Shown here piece after piece: positions 37,138-45,599 of a stretch of DNA of 64,000 bases (its first letter is position 1; every line of letters starts with the position of its first letter). The notes beneath the pieces were generated by a model. The model was not told where the DNA came from. It searched no databases and was given only the letters and a program-made list of their open reading frames with translations. The translations under genes were made by a program, and so were the position numbers. The stretch is from assembly GCF_001427985.1 (NCBI RefSeq), contig NZ_LMSA01000001.1:501629-565628 (forward strand), read 5' to 3'. The stretch is from Knoellia sp. Soil729 (GTDB lineage: Bacteria > Actinomycetota > Actinomycetes > Actinomycetales > Dermatophilaceae).

Positions 37138-39849
37138 CTACGAGACCCCGGCGAGCGGCTGCCGGCTCGACCACAGCCCGTCACCGGTCCCGTGGAAGAG
37201 CCACCACCGTCCTGAGCCGTCCTGCCCCATGACGTCGTTGACGCCGTCGCCGTCACCGTCGCCCATGCCGGCCAGCCTCGTGAGGTCCGACTGACCCGTG
37301 GAGAGGACTCGGTACTCCCCGAGGGCACCCGCTCCTGTGCCGCGCCACAGGAGCATGGCCCCGTCGCTGGCGCGCACGCTGAGGATGTCGCCGTTGAAGT
37401 CCTCGTCGACCGATCCGGCGCCGGTGACGGTGCGCATGCCGCCGAACGAGTTCGACAGCGTGATCTCCCACTGCCACGTCCAGGACGGGCTCAGGGCGTA
37501 GACCCGGAGCTGACCGCCCGGGGTGAGTGCGAGCACGTCGGGGACCCCGTCACGCGTGTAGTCACCGGCCGGTTCGATCTGGCTGAACGTCTGCCAGCCC
37601 GACGCGATCCGGACGGGAGCACCGAACCCCGACGCGGTTCCGCTCAGCCCGTAGAGGTTGCCCGAGGTGTCGCGGGCGATGGCGTCGCCGCGACCGTCAC
37701 CGTCGACGTCACCGACCAACCTCACGAGGTCGGCGTCCAGGCCCAACGGCACGCGTGCGGCGGGGACGTCGAAGTCACGGGCGCCCGTCCCGGCATACAG
37801 CACGAGTGCTCCCGAGGACCGCTTGCGGGCGACGACGTCTGCGTTGCCATCCCCGTCCCAGTCCGCCCCGGAGGTCACCTGGTCCAGGCCGTTCCACCCG
37901 CTCCCCCAGTACGAGATGCGACGCAACGGGTCGTGACCCTCGGCGTAGTAGCTCCTCATCCCGCCGGCCGTCTCCATGGCCAACAGGTCGGAGTCCGCTC
38001 CGTCACCGTCCAGGTCACCGGTGCCGATGAGGTCCGCAATGGCGCCCCAACCCTGGCCGGACACCACCGTGAGGGCACCGAGACCTCCCGTCGCCGTGGC
38101 GGGCCACCGGACGAAGGCGTTGTCCGACGTGCGAAGGGCGAAGAGCTCGCTCCGCCCGTCACCATCGACGTCGCCGCCTACGGCAATCGACCGGTAGGCG
38201 TTGAAGCCCGTGCCGATCGTGGATCCGGACGTCACCCAACCCGTCCCGTCGCCCGGGTAGAGCTTCAGGGCCCCATCCTTGCGAAGGGCCAGGAGATCCG
38301 CCCGCCCGTCGCCCGTCCGGTCCCCGGCGGCGATGAGCTTCGTGATGTCGTTCCAGCCCGAACCCAGACGGGTGACTCCGGCGAAACCCCCGCGACCGTT
38401 GCCACGGTAGACGCGCAGGCCGCCCGCACGCGGGTCGCGAGCGATGACGTCGGCATGACCATCCCCGGTGAAGTCCGAGCTGAGGACAATGTCGTCGAGA
38501 CCGAGCCAACCGGTGCCGATCGTCCTGCCCGAGGCGACCGGCTGGACCGGTTGCCCACGGGAGATGCTCACGGATCCCGATCCCTCGAGGCCCAGCACGT
38601 CGGTCCGCCTGTCGGCGTCCCAGGACCGGGCACCGTCCACCTTGGTCTGCGTTCCCATGAGAGAGGCGACGTCGCGGCGGATGGAGGGCAGGAGGTTGTA
38701 GAGAGACTGCCCCGGGCAGGAGGTCGAGTTCCCCTTTGCATCGCGGTGACCGAAGATCCGGTTGTAGTTCGTGCCACCGATCGACACCGTCCCGGTCGCC
38801 GGTATGCCGTGGATCGAGAACTTCCAGGCGACCACCGACTCGATGGCACCGAGCATCGCCGAGGAGGGTTGGCGGGTGCTGTAGTCGCCGATGGCCGACA
38901 CTCCCACCGTCGAGGAGTTGTGTCCCAGGGTGTGGGCCCCGACGACGGCCTTGTCCAGGCCACCGGCCCGGCCCTCCCAGGCGCGGCCGAAGCGGTCCAC
39001 GAGGATGTTGTAGCCGATGTCGTTCCAGCCGTTGGTCTGGACGTGGTAGGCGTAGATGCCGCGCAGGATCGATGGCACCGAGGAGGCGCTGTAGTCGTTC
39101 GCGCCGGCGGTGTGGTGGATGACCGCGGCCTGCACCTGGCCGTAGGAGGGCGAACCGCGGCGGATCGACTCGTCCGCTCCCCAGTCCTGCCGGGAGGCGA
39201 TGCTCGGACGGGCAGCACCGTCGGCGAAGCCGGACGTGCGCTGACCGTCCGTGGCCGCAGCTGCAGCCGGCGCCAGCTCCGTGTCGGCGGCCGACTGTCC
39301 CGGGTCGATGACGACGGCCTCCACCTGCGGGGCGGCACCGTCGGTGCTGGTCGCGCGGACCTCGACCTGTGTCCCGGTCGCCACGAACGGTTCGGTGGAG
39401 GTGGCCTTGCCCTGCTCGCGCACCATGTCCTGCCACGGCCCCCACTGACCCTTGTGGCGCGAACGGATCTGGACGACGTCGTCGCCGTCGAGGGCACCGC
39501 TCTTCCACGAGGCACCGACGACGGTGGCCTCCGCCGGGAGGTCGAGGTCCCCGCTGGAGACGACGGCGCCGCCGCGTGGCGTGCCCTGTCCGGCCTGCTT
39601 CACGAGTGGGACGACCTTGCGGCTCGTCTTCACGGGGTGCGGCGCGCTCCGTCCTCGGGTGCTCTGTGGCTGGGACTCCTGCGTCTGCTTCGGCGCCGAC
39701 TGCGTGGGCTGCGCCGACTGCGTGGGCGGCTGCACTGGCTGTCCCGGCCCCTCCTGGGAGGCTGCCATGGCGGCGGGGCTGGCGAGGAGTGTCCCCGCCA
39801 GGAGAAGGCCCAGAGTGGGCGCAAACAGGGTGTGGCGGGCGGACGGCAT
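37138..39849 (-). CDS. secreted N-acetylmuramoyl-L-alanine amidase (PGRP) with FG-GAP/VCBS repeats
   Basis: A 903-residue exported protein. A signal peptide (about 1-30) and Gln/Pro/Ser-rich stretch are followed by a discoidin-like beta region (about 75-195) and a PGRP amidase domain (about 213-395): SRQDWGADE, AAVIHHTAGANDY, GAHTLGHNSSTVGVSAIG and FGHRDAKGNSTSCPG. Zinc ligands include the first His of IHHTAG, the His of FGHRD and the Cys of SCPG. The last 500 residues are VCBS/FG-GAP repeats with calcium-type DxDGDGxxD loops, a beta-propeller. It would cut muramoyl-alanine bonds. ATG at 39849. Confidence 0.9.
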   Translation of the reverse strand: MPSARHTLFAPTLGLLLAGTLLASPAAMAASQEGPGQPVQPPTQSAQPTQSAPKQTQESQPQSTRGRSAPHPVKTSRKVVPLVKQAGQGTPRGGAVVSSGDLDLPAEATVVGASWKSGALDGDDVVQIRSRHKGQWGPWQDMVREQGKATSTEPFVATGTQVEVRATSTDGAAPQVEAVVIDPGQSAADTELAPAAAAATDGQRTSGFADGAARPSIASRQDWGADESIRRGSPSYGQVQAAVIHHTAGANDYSASSVPSILRGIYAYHVQTNGWNDIGYNILVDRFGRAWEGRAGGLDKAVVGAHTLGHNSSTVGVSAIGDYSTRQPSSAMLGAIESVVAWKFSIHGIPATGTVSIGGTNYNRIFGHRDAKGNSTSCPGQSLYNLLPSIRRDVASLMGTQTKVDGARSWDADRRTDVLGLEGSGSVSISRGQPVQPVASGRTIGTGWLGLDDIVLSSDFTGDGHADVIARDPRAGGLRVYRGNGRGGFAGVTRLGSGWNDITKLIAAGDRTGDGRADLLALRKDGALKLYPGDGTGWVTSGSTIGTGFNAYRSIAVGGDVDGDGRSELFALRTSDNAFVRWPATATGGLGALTVVSGQGWGAIADLIGTGDLDGDGADSDLLAMETAGGMRSYYAEGHDPLRRISYWGSGWNGLDQVTSGADWDGDGNADVVARKRSSGALVLYAGTGARDFDVPAARVPLGLDADLVRLVGDVDGDGRGDAIARDTSGNLYGLSGTASGFGAPVRIASGWQTFSQIEPAGDYTRDGVPDVLALTPGGQLRVYALSPSWTWQWEITLSNSFGGMRTVTGAGSVDEDFNGDILSVRASDGAMLLWRGTGAGALGEYRVLSTGQSDLTRLAGMGDGDGDGVNDVMGQDGSGRWWLFHGTGDGLWSSRQPLAGVS

Positions 39850-40044
39850 ACGGGACTCCAGCGATCGAGCGAGGGATAACTAGTGTGAAGGGTGCCTCAC
39901 GATGGTCACTTTCGCCACTTCTGTCTCACCGACGTGACTAGTGTCGGCGTGTCGTGGAGCTGGAGACGAGCGCTTCGGTCCCCGCAGGCGGCACGAGTGT
40001 CGGCATGCAGGAAGCCGGCCGCCCATAGGGTTGAATGGGCCGCG
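39850..40044. promoter_or_regulatory. divergent intergenic region with two ACTAGTGT copies
   Basis: 195 bp between the amidase gene (minus) and the GT2 gene (plus). ACTAGTGT occurs at 39879-39886 and 39937-39944. The included TAGTGT matches the loose actinobacterial -10 (TANNNT), so they may be promoters or one operator pair. No -35 is convincing. Nothing else is visible. Confidence 0.3.
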
Positions 40045-40731
40045 ATGAAGACCGATGACGTGTGGCTGGTCGTGCCGCTCTACAACGAGGCGGCCGTCAT
40101 TGCCGACGTCGTGCGCGAGGCACTGCAGGCCTTCCCCAACATCGTGTGCGTGGATGACGGCTCGCACGACGACTCCGCTGTGCTGGCTGCCGCGGCAGGC
40201 GCCCATGTGGTGCAACATCCGGTGAACCTCGGCCAGGGCGCCGCGCTCCAGACCGGCATCGAGTACGCCCTGTACGACCCGTCGATGTCCTACGTGGTGA
40301 CCTTCGACGCAGACGGGCAGCACCAGGTCCAGGACGTGCTCGACATGCTCGAGCGGATCCGCCGGGACGACCTCCACGTGGTCTTCGGCTCCCGCTTCCT
40401 GGACGCCCGGTCGGAGGCCTCGGCCCTCAAGCGGCTCGTCCTCAAGACGGCCGTCGTCTACACGAACCTCACAACCGGCACCAAGCTCACGGACGCCCAC
40501 AACGGCATGCGCGTCCTGTCCCGCACCGTCGCGGAGCGCCTGCAGATCACGCAGAACGGCATGGCACATGCGTCCGAGATCGTGGCCCAGATCGGGGCGA
40601 TGCGCGTGGACGGCGCACCCGTCCGCTACGCGGAGGCACCAGTGCACGTGCTGTACACGGACTACTCGCGAGCCAAGGGACAGTCCCTCTGGAACTCGGT
40701 CAACATCCTCGTGGAGCTGATCCTGCGATGA
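40045..40731 (+). CDS. DPM-synthase-like family 2 glycosyltransferase
   Basis: A 229-residue soluble or peripheral GT2: WLVVPLYNEAAVIADVV, VDDGSHDDSA, NLGQGAALQTGIEYAL, TFDADGQHQVQD (DxD) and AHNGMRVLSR. It resembles dolichol/polyprenyl-phosphate mannose synthases without C-terminal membrane helices; the following DUF2304 protein, coupled by ATGA at 40728-40731, may supply the membrane anchor. It would make a polyprenyl-phosphate sugar for the envelope polymer. ATG at 40045. First gene of a four-gene plus-strand operon ending at 43806. Confidence 0.87.
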   Translation: MKTDDVWLVVPLYNEAAVIADVVREALQAFPNIVCVDDGSHDDSAVLAAAAGAHVVQHPVNLGQGAALQTGIEYALYDPSMSYVVTFDADGQHQVQDVLDMLERIRRDDLHVVFGSRFLDARSEASALKRLVLKTAVVYTNLTTGTKLTDAHNGMRVLSRTVAERLQITQNGMAHASEIVAQIGAMRVDGAPVRYAEAPVHVLYTDYSRAKGQSLWNSVNILVELILR

Positions 40732-41108
40732 AGATCATCCTCCTGCAGGTCTTCCTCATCGTCCTCGTCCTGGCCATCTCGTGGCGGCTGCTCACCGGCG
40801 GCGGGCAACGGATCCAGGCGGTGCGGCGCCTCGGCCTCGGCGCCTTCGCCACCTTTGCCGTCCTGTCCATCCTCTTCCCCAACGTGTGGACCCGCATCGC
40901 CCACCTGGTCGGCGTCGGACGTGGGACCGACCTCATCCTGTACGGCCTCGTCATCGCGTTCTTCAGCTTCGTGGTGACGACCTATCGGCGCCTTCGCCAG
41001 GTCGAGCTCCGCTACACCCGGCTGGCTCGTCGCCTCGCACTGGACGAGGCGCTGCGTGACGACCCGCGTCCCCCCGGTTCCGTGCCGACGGATGCGGACG
41101 GCGCCTAG
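40728..41108 (+). CDS. DUF2304 membrane protein
   Basis: A 126-residue protein with three hydrophobic helices (about 3-21, 33-51 and 66-84) and a charged coiled-coil-like tail (TYRRLRQVELRYTRLARRLALDEAL). DUF2304 genes usually follow a DPM-like GT2 gene, as here, and are thought to anchor or regulate it. ATG overlaps the preceding stop. Confidence 0.82.
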   Translation: MKIILLQVFLIVLVLAISWRLLTGGGQRIQAVRRLGLGAFATFAVLSILFPNVWTRIAHLVGVGRGTDLILYGLVIAFFSFVVTTYRRLRQVELRYTRLARRLALDEALRDDPRPPGSVPTDADGA

Positions 41109-41110
41109 GA

Positions 41111-42319
41111 ATGGGACCGCTCACACGTCGGCCCGCAGGGGCCGGGCTCAGGGTCGTGCTCGTGAGCCGACTCTTCCCACCCGAACCGGGCGCGGCCGCC
41201 TTCCGCCTCGGCGCCCTGGTCAGGGCTCTCGCTCGCCGGGACCACGACGTCCGGGTCATCACGACACGGCCTCCGAGCCACCTGCGGGGCGGCGGACCCA
41301 CGCCTCCGGGCGTGCGGGTGAGCCGCTGGCCGGTCCTGCGTGACCGCGGTGGGAACGTGCGCGGTTATGTGCAGTACGCCAGCTTCGACGTCCCCGCCTT
41401 CGTCCGGTTGCTGGTGGCTGAGCGTCCCGACGTCGTCGTCGTCGAGCCGCCTCCCACCACGGGTGTCGTCGTCCGGGTCGTGTGCGCGCTCCGGCGCGTG
41501 CCGTACGTCTACTACGCCGGCGACGTGTCCACGACGGCTGCTGCCGGCATCGGTGCCGCGGCTCCTGTCGTCGCGGTGCTGCGCCGGGTCGAACGGTGGG
41601 TCCTGCGTGGGGCCACCTCCGTCCTGGCCGTGTCCGCGGGCGTCGCCTCGGACATCCGCGACATCGCCGGCGACGTCCCGACCACGGTCGTGGGCACCGG
41701 CGTGGACACCGACATCTTCACCCCTCGACAGGTCGCTGCCCGACAGGTCGCTTCCCGCCAGACCTTCGTCTACGCCGGAACCATGTCCGAGCTCCAGGGT
41801 GCCGAGGTCTTCGTCCGCGCCTTCGCCCAGATCTGCGGCAGCCACCCGGGGGTGGACCTCGTCATGTACGGCCAGGGAGCCGAGCGCGAGCAGATCGAGC
41901 AGGTGGCCACCCAGCTCGCCCCCGGACGGGTGCACTTGCGGGGGGTGGTCTCCGGCGACGAGGTGGCCGAGGCGTTGAGCGGAGCCGTCGCGGGCCTCGC
42001 GTCCCTGCACCCCCGTCGCGGCTACGACTTCGCCTTCCCCACGAAGATGTTCGCCGTCACGGCCTGCGGCTGCCGGGTCATCTACGCGGGCCCCGGCCCG
42101 GGACGAGCCATGGTCGAGGACAACGCCCTCGGGTGGGCCTGCGACTGGGACAGCGACGCCGTCGCGGAGGCCATGAGGAGTGCCTTGGCCACGCCAGGGT
42201 CGGCCCAGGAGACCGCGAGGATTGCTGCGTGGACCCAGGAGAACGCGAGCCAGGCCACCGTCGCGGCCAGTGCCGCTGACACCGTGGTGACGGCGGCAGC
42301 GCGACGAGGGACCCGGTGA
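41111..42319 (+). CDS. GT4-type glycosyltransferase
   Basis: A 402-residue GT-B enzyme. The N-terminal domain opens VVLVSRLFPPEPGAAAFRLGALVRAL; the C-terminal donor domain has VGTGVDTDIFTPRQ, TFVYAGTMSELQGAEVFVRAFAQI, VHLRGVVSGDEVAEAL and SLHPRRGYDFAFPTKMFAVTACGC (here the EPFGxxxxE loop of most GT4 enzymes is replaced by the wbuB-like YDFAFPTKMFE/A pattern). It resembles WbuB-type transferases. Two bp after DUF2304; its TGA overlaps the next GTG. Sugar unknown. Confidence 0.84.
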   Translation: MGPLTRRPAGAGLRVVLVSRLFPPEPGAAAFRLGALVRALARRDHDVRVITTRPPSHLRGGGPTPPGVRVSRWPVLRDRGGNVRGYVQYASFDVPAFVRLLVAERPDVVVVEPPPTTGVVVRVVCALRRVPYVYYAGDVSTTAAAGIGAAAPVVAVLRRVERWVLRGATSVLAVSAGVASDIRDIAGDVPTTVVGTGVDTDIFTPRQVAARQVASRQTFVYAGTMSELQGAEVFVRAFAQICGSHPGVDLVMYGQGAEREQIEQVATQLAPGRVHLRGVVSGDEVAEALSGAVAGLASLHPRRGYDFAFPTKMFAVTACGCRVIYAGPGPGRAMVEDNALGWACDWDSDAVAEAMRSALATPGSAQETARIAAWTQENASQATVAASAADTVVTAAARRGTR

Positions 42320-43806
42320 GCGAGACTCCGCCCGAGACGCCCGTGGGGCTGCTGCGCGAGCTGGTGCGGCCCGTGGAGCTGGACCGGCCCACCGGCGGCA
42401 CGATGGCGAGCCGAGGCGCCTGGGGGCTGCTCGGGACAGCCTCACAAGGAGGGCTGCGCTTCGTCTCCAACCTCGTCGTCGGCCACGTCGTCGGACGAGC
42501 GGCGCTGGGGATCTTCCAGGGCGCCATCTCCGTGGCGCTGCTCCTCTCGCTGCTGTGGCCGACCTCGATCGGAAGCGCCGCCTCGAAGTTCCTGGCGCAG
42601 TCGCGCGGTGCGGGCAACCACACGCAGACCGCCGCTGTCGCGGCACACCTCGCCCGGCGCAACATCCAGATCACCCTCGCCCTCGCCGTGGCAGCCGCCG
42701 GCTACTGGCGGTGGCACTCCCCCGGTGCCAGCGTGCTCGACCTGGTGAGCCTTGCCGCCCTGCTCATCGGCTACTGCGGGTACGCGTTCACCCGAGGAGT
42801 GCAGTACGGCGTGGGCCAGGTTCGGCGAGGCACCCTCTGGGACGCCATCGCCTCGAGCCTGGGACTGCTCTCCCTGCTGGTGCTCGTCCTGGCGGGCGTC
42901 CGAGGGCTCCCCCTCCTGCTCGCCCTTGCGGTGAGCTACGGGCTGTACACCGTGGCGTGCTGGCCGCACGGTGCTCGCGGCACCCTGGAGCGCTCGCTGC
43001 GCCGTGAGATCGACGGCTTCATCACGCTCGCCGCCGTCGGCACGCTCCTCAGCTCGGGTTTCCTCCAGCTCGCCATGGTCGTCGCACGAGCCACGACCTC
43101 TGCCGACGATGCAGGCCTGTTCGCGGCCGCCCTGACGCTGGCCACCCCTGCCTCCCTCCTCACCGGCTCCCTCAGCCTCGTGCTCTTCCCGACCATGGCC
43201 GAGGCGTGGGGCCGAGGCAACCGTGAGCAGTTCCGCACCCAGACGGACCTGGCCACGCGGGGACTGTTCAGCGTCATGATCGGCGTCTTCGGCGTCATCG
43301 TGCTCTGCAGCCGGCTGATCGTCGACCTCCTCTGGGGGGATGCGTACGAGGGCTCGGCCACCGTCCTGCCGATCCTGCTCACCGCCGTGTGCCTGTCCAC
43401 CCTGGCCATGTCGAGCACGAACGCCATCATGATCGTCGGGCCCTGGGGACTGAGGGTGATGACCGCTGCGGGCGTCGTCGGGGTGCTCCTCGGCATCCTC
43501 GTGTGGTGGCTCACCGCCGGCTCCTGGGGGATCATCGGCATCGCCGTCGGCTACCTCTGCAGCAACGCCGTGATCTTCACGGTCAACGTCGGCTTGTGCT
43601 GGCGGGTCTGGCGACACCGGTGGGCCGGCCTGGCGCTGCGGACCGCCCTGGCCTTTGCCGGCGTCGGCGGCCTCACCTGGGTCTCGGCCGACAAGGCGTG
43701 GGGTGCACCGCAACAGGTGCTCCTCGCCGCGGTGTTCCTCGTGGTCTGGCTGACGGCCTGCCTCCCGGACCTGCGCCGGGCCCTGCCACAGCGGCGGAGC
43801 GCCTAG
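42316..43806 (+). CDS. Wzx-like oligosaccharide flippase
   Basis: A 496-residue MATE/polysaccharide-biosynthesis-type membrane protein with about 12-14 helices. It has the family's GxFQGAISVALLLSLLWPTSIGSAASKFLAQSRG region, a central DDAGLFAAALTLATPASLLTGSLSLVLFPTMAEA and the late WWLTAGSWGIIGIAVGYL. It would flip lipid-linked repeat units across the membrane. GTG start at 42316 overlaps the upstream stop (GTGA). Its TAG interlocks with the stop of the convergent WecF-like gene (CTAG 43803-43806). Confidence 0.85.
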   Translation: MSETPPETPVGLLRELVRPVELDRPTGGTMASRGAWGLLGTASQGGLRFVSNLVVGHVVGRAALGIFQGAISVALLLSLLWPTSIGSAASKFLAQSRGAGNHTQTAAVAAHLARRNIQITLALAVAAAGYWRWHSPGASVLDLVSLAALLIGYCGYAFTRGVQYGVGQVRRGTLWDAIASSLGLLSLLVLVLAGVRGLPLLLALAVSYGLYTVACWPHGARGTLERSLRREIDGFITLAAVGTLLSSGFLQLAMVVARATTSADDAGLFAAALTLATPASLLTGSLSLVLFPTMAEAWGRGNREQFRTQTDLATRGLFSVMIGVFGVIVLCSRLIVDLLWGDAYEGSATVLPILLTAVCLSTLAMSSTNAIMIVGPWGLRVMTAAGVVGVLLGILVWWLTAGSWGIIGIAVGYLCSNAVIFTVNVGLCWRVWRHRWAGLALRTALAFAGVGGLTWVSADKAWGAPQQVLLAAVFLVVWLTACLPDLRRALPQRRSA

Positions 43807-44936
43807 CGGGACTGCGGCGAAGCCGCCCGTGCCGCCCCCCGGGCCCGGGCGACGTCGAGCAGCTTCTGCACGTTGGCCAGGACGACGTCCCGCCCCCAGA
43901 TCCCGCGCATGACCTCGCGCCTGTGCTCCAGCGCGGCCCCGGACACCGTGGCCTCGGGCAAGGACGTCATCGACTCGATGTCGATCACGTCCAGCCCGTG
44001 GCCGACGAGGAAGTCCCGCACAGGACTGTGCCGCGACAGGGCCACGTGCGCGCCGGCCCAGAGGCCGATGCCGACGTTCCCGAGTCCCTGCTGACGGTGG
44101 TGGTTCATCATCACGACCCCGCACTGGCTCACGCGGTCGACGTACTGATCGAGGGGAAGCGGCGCCAGAAGCGGGTCGAACGCCGACCCCAGGACCCGGC
44201 GGCCGTGCTCGACCACGGCGTCCCGGTATGTCGCACTGCCGTAGGCAAGTGGGGTGAAGACCCGACGGTCCCGCAGATCGAGCCGGCTCAGGACGTCGAT
44301 GGCCTCCAAGTGGTTGTTGGAGGGGTATGCCGAGTTGCCCAGAAGGATGTCCCCGGTCGCCGGAACCGGAGTCGAGCGTGTGAAGGACCCCGTGTCGGCG
44401 TAGTTGAGCTGGAGGTACTCCCCGCCCAGCACGGGGTAGCGCTGGCGCATGACCGCTGCGTCCTCCGGCACCGGCGCGGAGAACGCATCCACCCGGCCCG
44501 CGGCGCGGGTGAGGAGCCCCTCGGTCAGCCAGCGCACCGGGCTTCCACCGATGGGCTCGGCGCCCAGCCCGAGCTCGGCCACGAACTCCGCCGTCCGGGG
44601 CCCGAGCAGGGAGACCGCCTCCGGACCCGTCCGGTAGTAGTCGGCACCCCAGCCACTCCACACGCGGAAAGCACGTGGACGAGCCGAGAGCAGAGCGACT
44701 GCCGTCGGGAGGGTGAGCATGTGGGCGACCACCACGTCCGCCTGACGCGCCGCGCGCGCGATCCGCCCCAGCGACCCGGCGTACTGCAGGGCCGCCCCGG
44801 CGAGCTGCGGCGCCCCCGAGGACTGCGGCGGCGAGGGGTAGCGCAGCACCGTGTTGCATCCCGGCGCCGCGCGCTCGAAGTACTCCACGAGGAAGTCGAC
44901 GAACGGAGAACTCGAACCCACGTGGAGGATGCGCAC
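43803..44936 (-). CDS. WecF-like (GT56) 4-acetamido-4,6-dideoxy-sugar transferase
   Basis: A 377-residue homologue of TDP-Fuc4NAc transferase WecF. Diagnostic features: GNSAYPSNNHLEAIDVLSRL, TPLAYGSATYRDAVVEHGRRVLG, FDPLLAPLPLDQYVDRVSQCGVVMMNHHRQQGLGNVGIGLWAGAHVAL. In enterobacteria WecF completes the lipid III trisaccharide. ATG at 44936; 9 bp after the upstream acyltransferase gene's stop. Together with the two genes upstream it forms an amino-sugar cassette. Donor nucleotide and acceptor are inferred. Confidence 0.87.
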   Translation of the reverse strand: MRILHVGSSSPFVDFLVEYFERAAPGCNTVLRYPSPPQSSGAPQLAGAALQYAGSLGRIARAARQADVVVAHMLTLPTAVALLSARPRAFRVWSGWGADYYRTGPEAVSLLGPRTAEFVAELGLGAEPIGGSPVRWLTEGLLTRAAGRVDAFSAPVPEDAAVMRQRYPVLGGEYLQLNYADTGSFTRSTPVPATGDILLGNSAYPSNNHLEAIDVLSRLDLRDRRVFTPLAYGSATYRDAVVEHGRRVLGSAFDPLLAPLPLDQYVDRVSQCGVVMMNHHRQQGLGNVGIGLWAGAHVALSRHSPVRDFLVGHGLDVIDIESMTSLPEATVSGAALEHRREVMRGIWGRDVVLANVQKLLDVARARGAARAASPQSR

Positions 44937-44945
44937 GCGGGAACC

Positions 44946-45599
44946 CTAACGTCTGCGCTGGGCGGGCACGCCGGCATACATCGCGTCGGCAGCGACATCG
45001 GCGAGGACGCACGCACCGGCTGCCACGACCGAACGCGCTCCCAGGACGAGCCGGCGGTCGGGAGAGCCGTTGATGACGGACGCACCGGTGCCCAGGAAGG
45101 CCTCCTCACCGACCTCCACCCACCCGGCAACGTGCACTCCCGGGGAGAGGGTCGCGTACTCGCGCAGGACGCAGTCGTGGCTGACGGTGGAGCCGACGTT
45201 GACGTGGACGTGGTCCTCGACGACGACCCCCACCGAGAGAACCGCTCCGGCCGCCACGATGACGTCGTCACCGAGGTGGGCCAGCGCGCTGAGGTCCACG
45301 GAGGGGTGGACGACCTGGGCTGCGGCCATCCCGGTTGCCGCGAGCGCCGCCTGGGCCCGCCGACGCGCCGGCACCGAACCCACCGCCGTGACCCACCGGT
45401 CCCCGTCTCGCGGACGGAGGTCGTCGAGAACGACAGCGGACACGCCGCCGCCCGCGGGTAGGTAGCGCGCCTCGTCCACCACGAAGGTGAGGGAAAGCTC
45501 GACCCCCCAGGCCGCACGAGCGAACCACGCCGCCTCGCGCCCTTGTCCACCCGCTCCGAAGATGTAGAGATGCCGCGGGGACTCGGGCGCCACCGTCAC
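44946..45599 (-). CDS. NeuD/PglD-type sugar O- or N-acyltransferase
   Basis: A 217-residue trimeric left-handed beta-helix enzyme. The N-terminal nucleotide-sugar-binding part has YIFGAGGQGREAAWFA; the hexapeptide repeats follow from about 100, with the catalytic His in SHDCVLREYATLSPG. PglD/VioB-type enzymes N-acetylate UDP- or dTDP-4-amino-4,6-dideoxy sugars. Overlaps the aminotransferase stop by ATGA (45596-45599), so the two act together. Confidence 0.87.
   Translation of the reverse strand: MTVAPESPRHLYIFGAGGQGREAAWFARAAWGVELSLTFVVDEARYLPAGGGVSAVVLDDLRPRDGDRWVTAVGSVPARRRAQAALAATGMAAAQVVHPSVDLSALAHLGDDVIVAAGAVLSVGVVVEDHVHVNVGSTVSHDCVLREYATLSPGVHVAGWVEVGEEAFLGTGASVINGSPDRRLVLGARSVVAAGACVLADVAADAMYAGVPAQRRR

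Noticed and set aside
37300-38600. Repeated GxGDxxGDG-type DNA in the amidase gene as a tandem DNA repeat
   Set aside because: The similarity is at protein level (VCBS/FG-GAP blades) and the DNA units are too divergent to call a repeat array.
42442-45012. 856-residue minus-strand open frame
   Set aside because: It crosses the flippase and WecF-like genes in wrong frames and has no recognisable domain.
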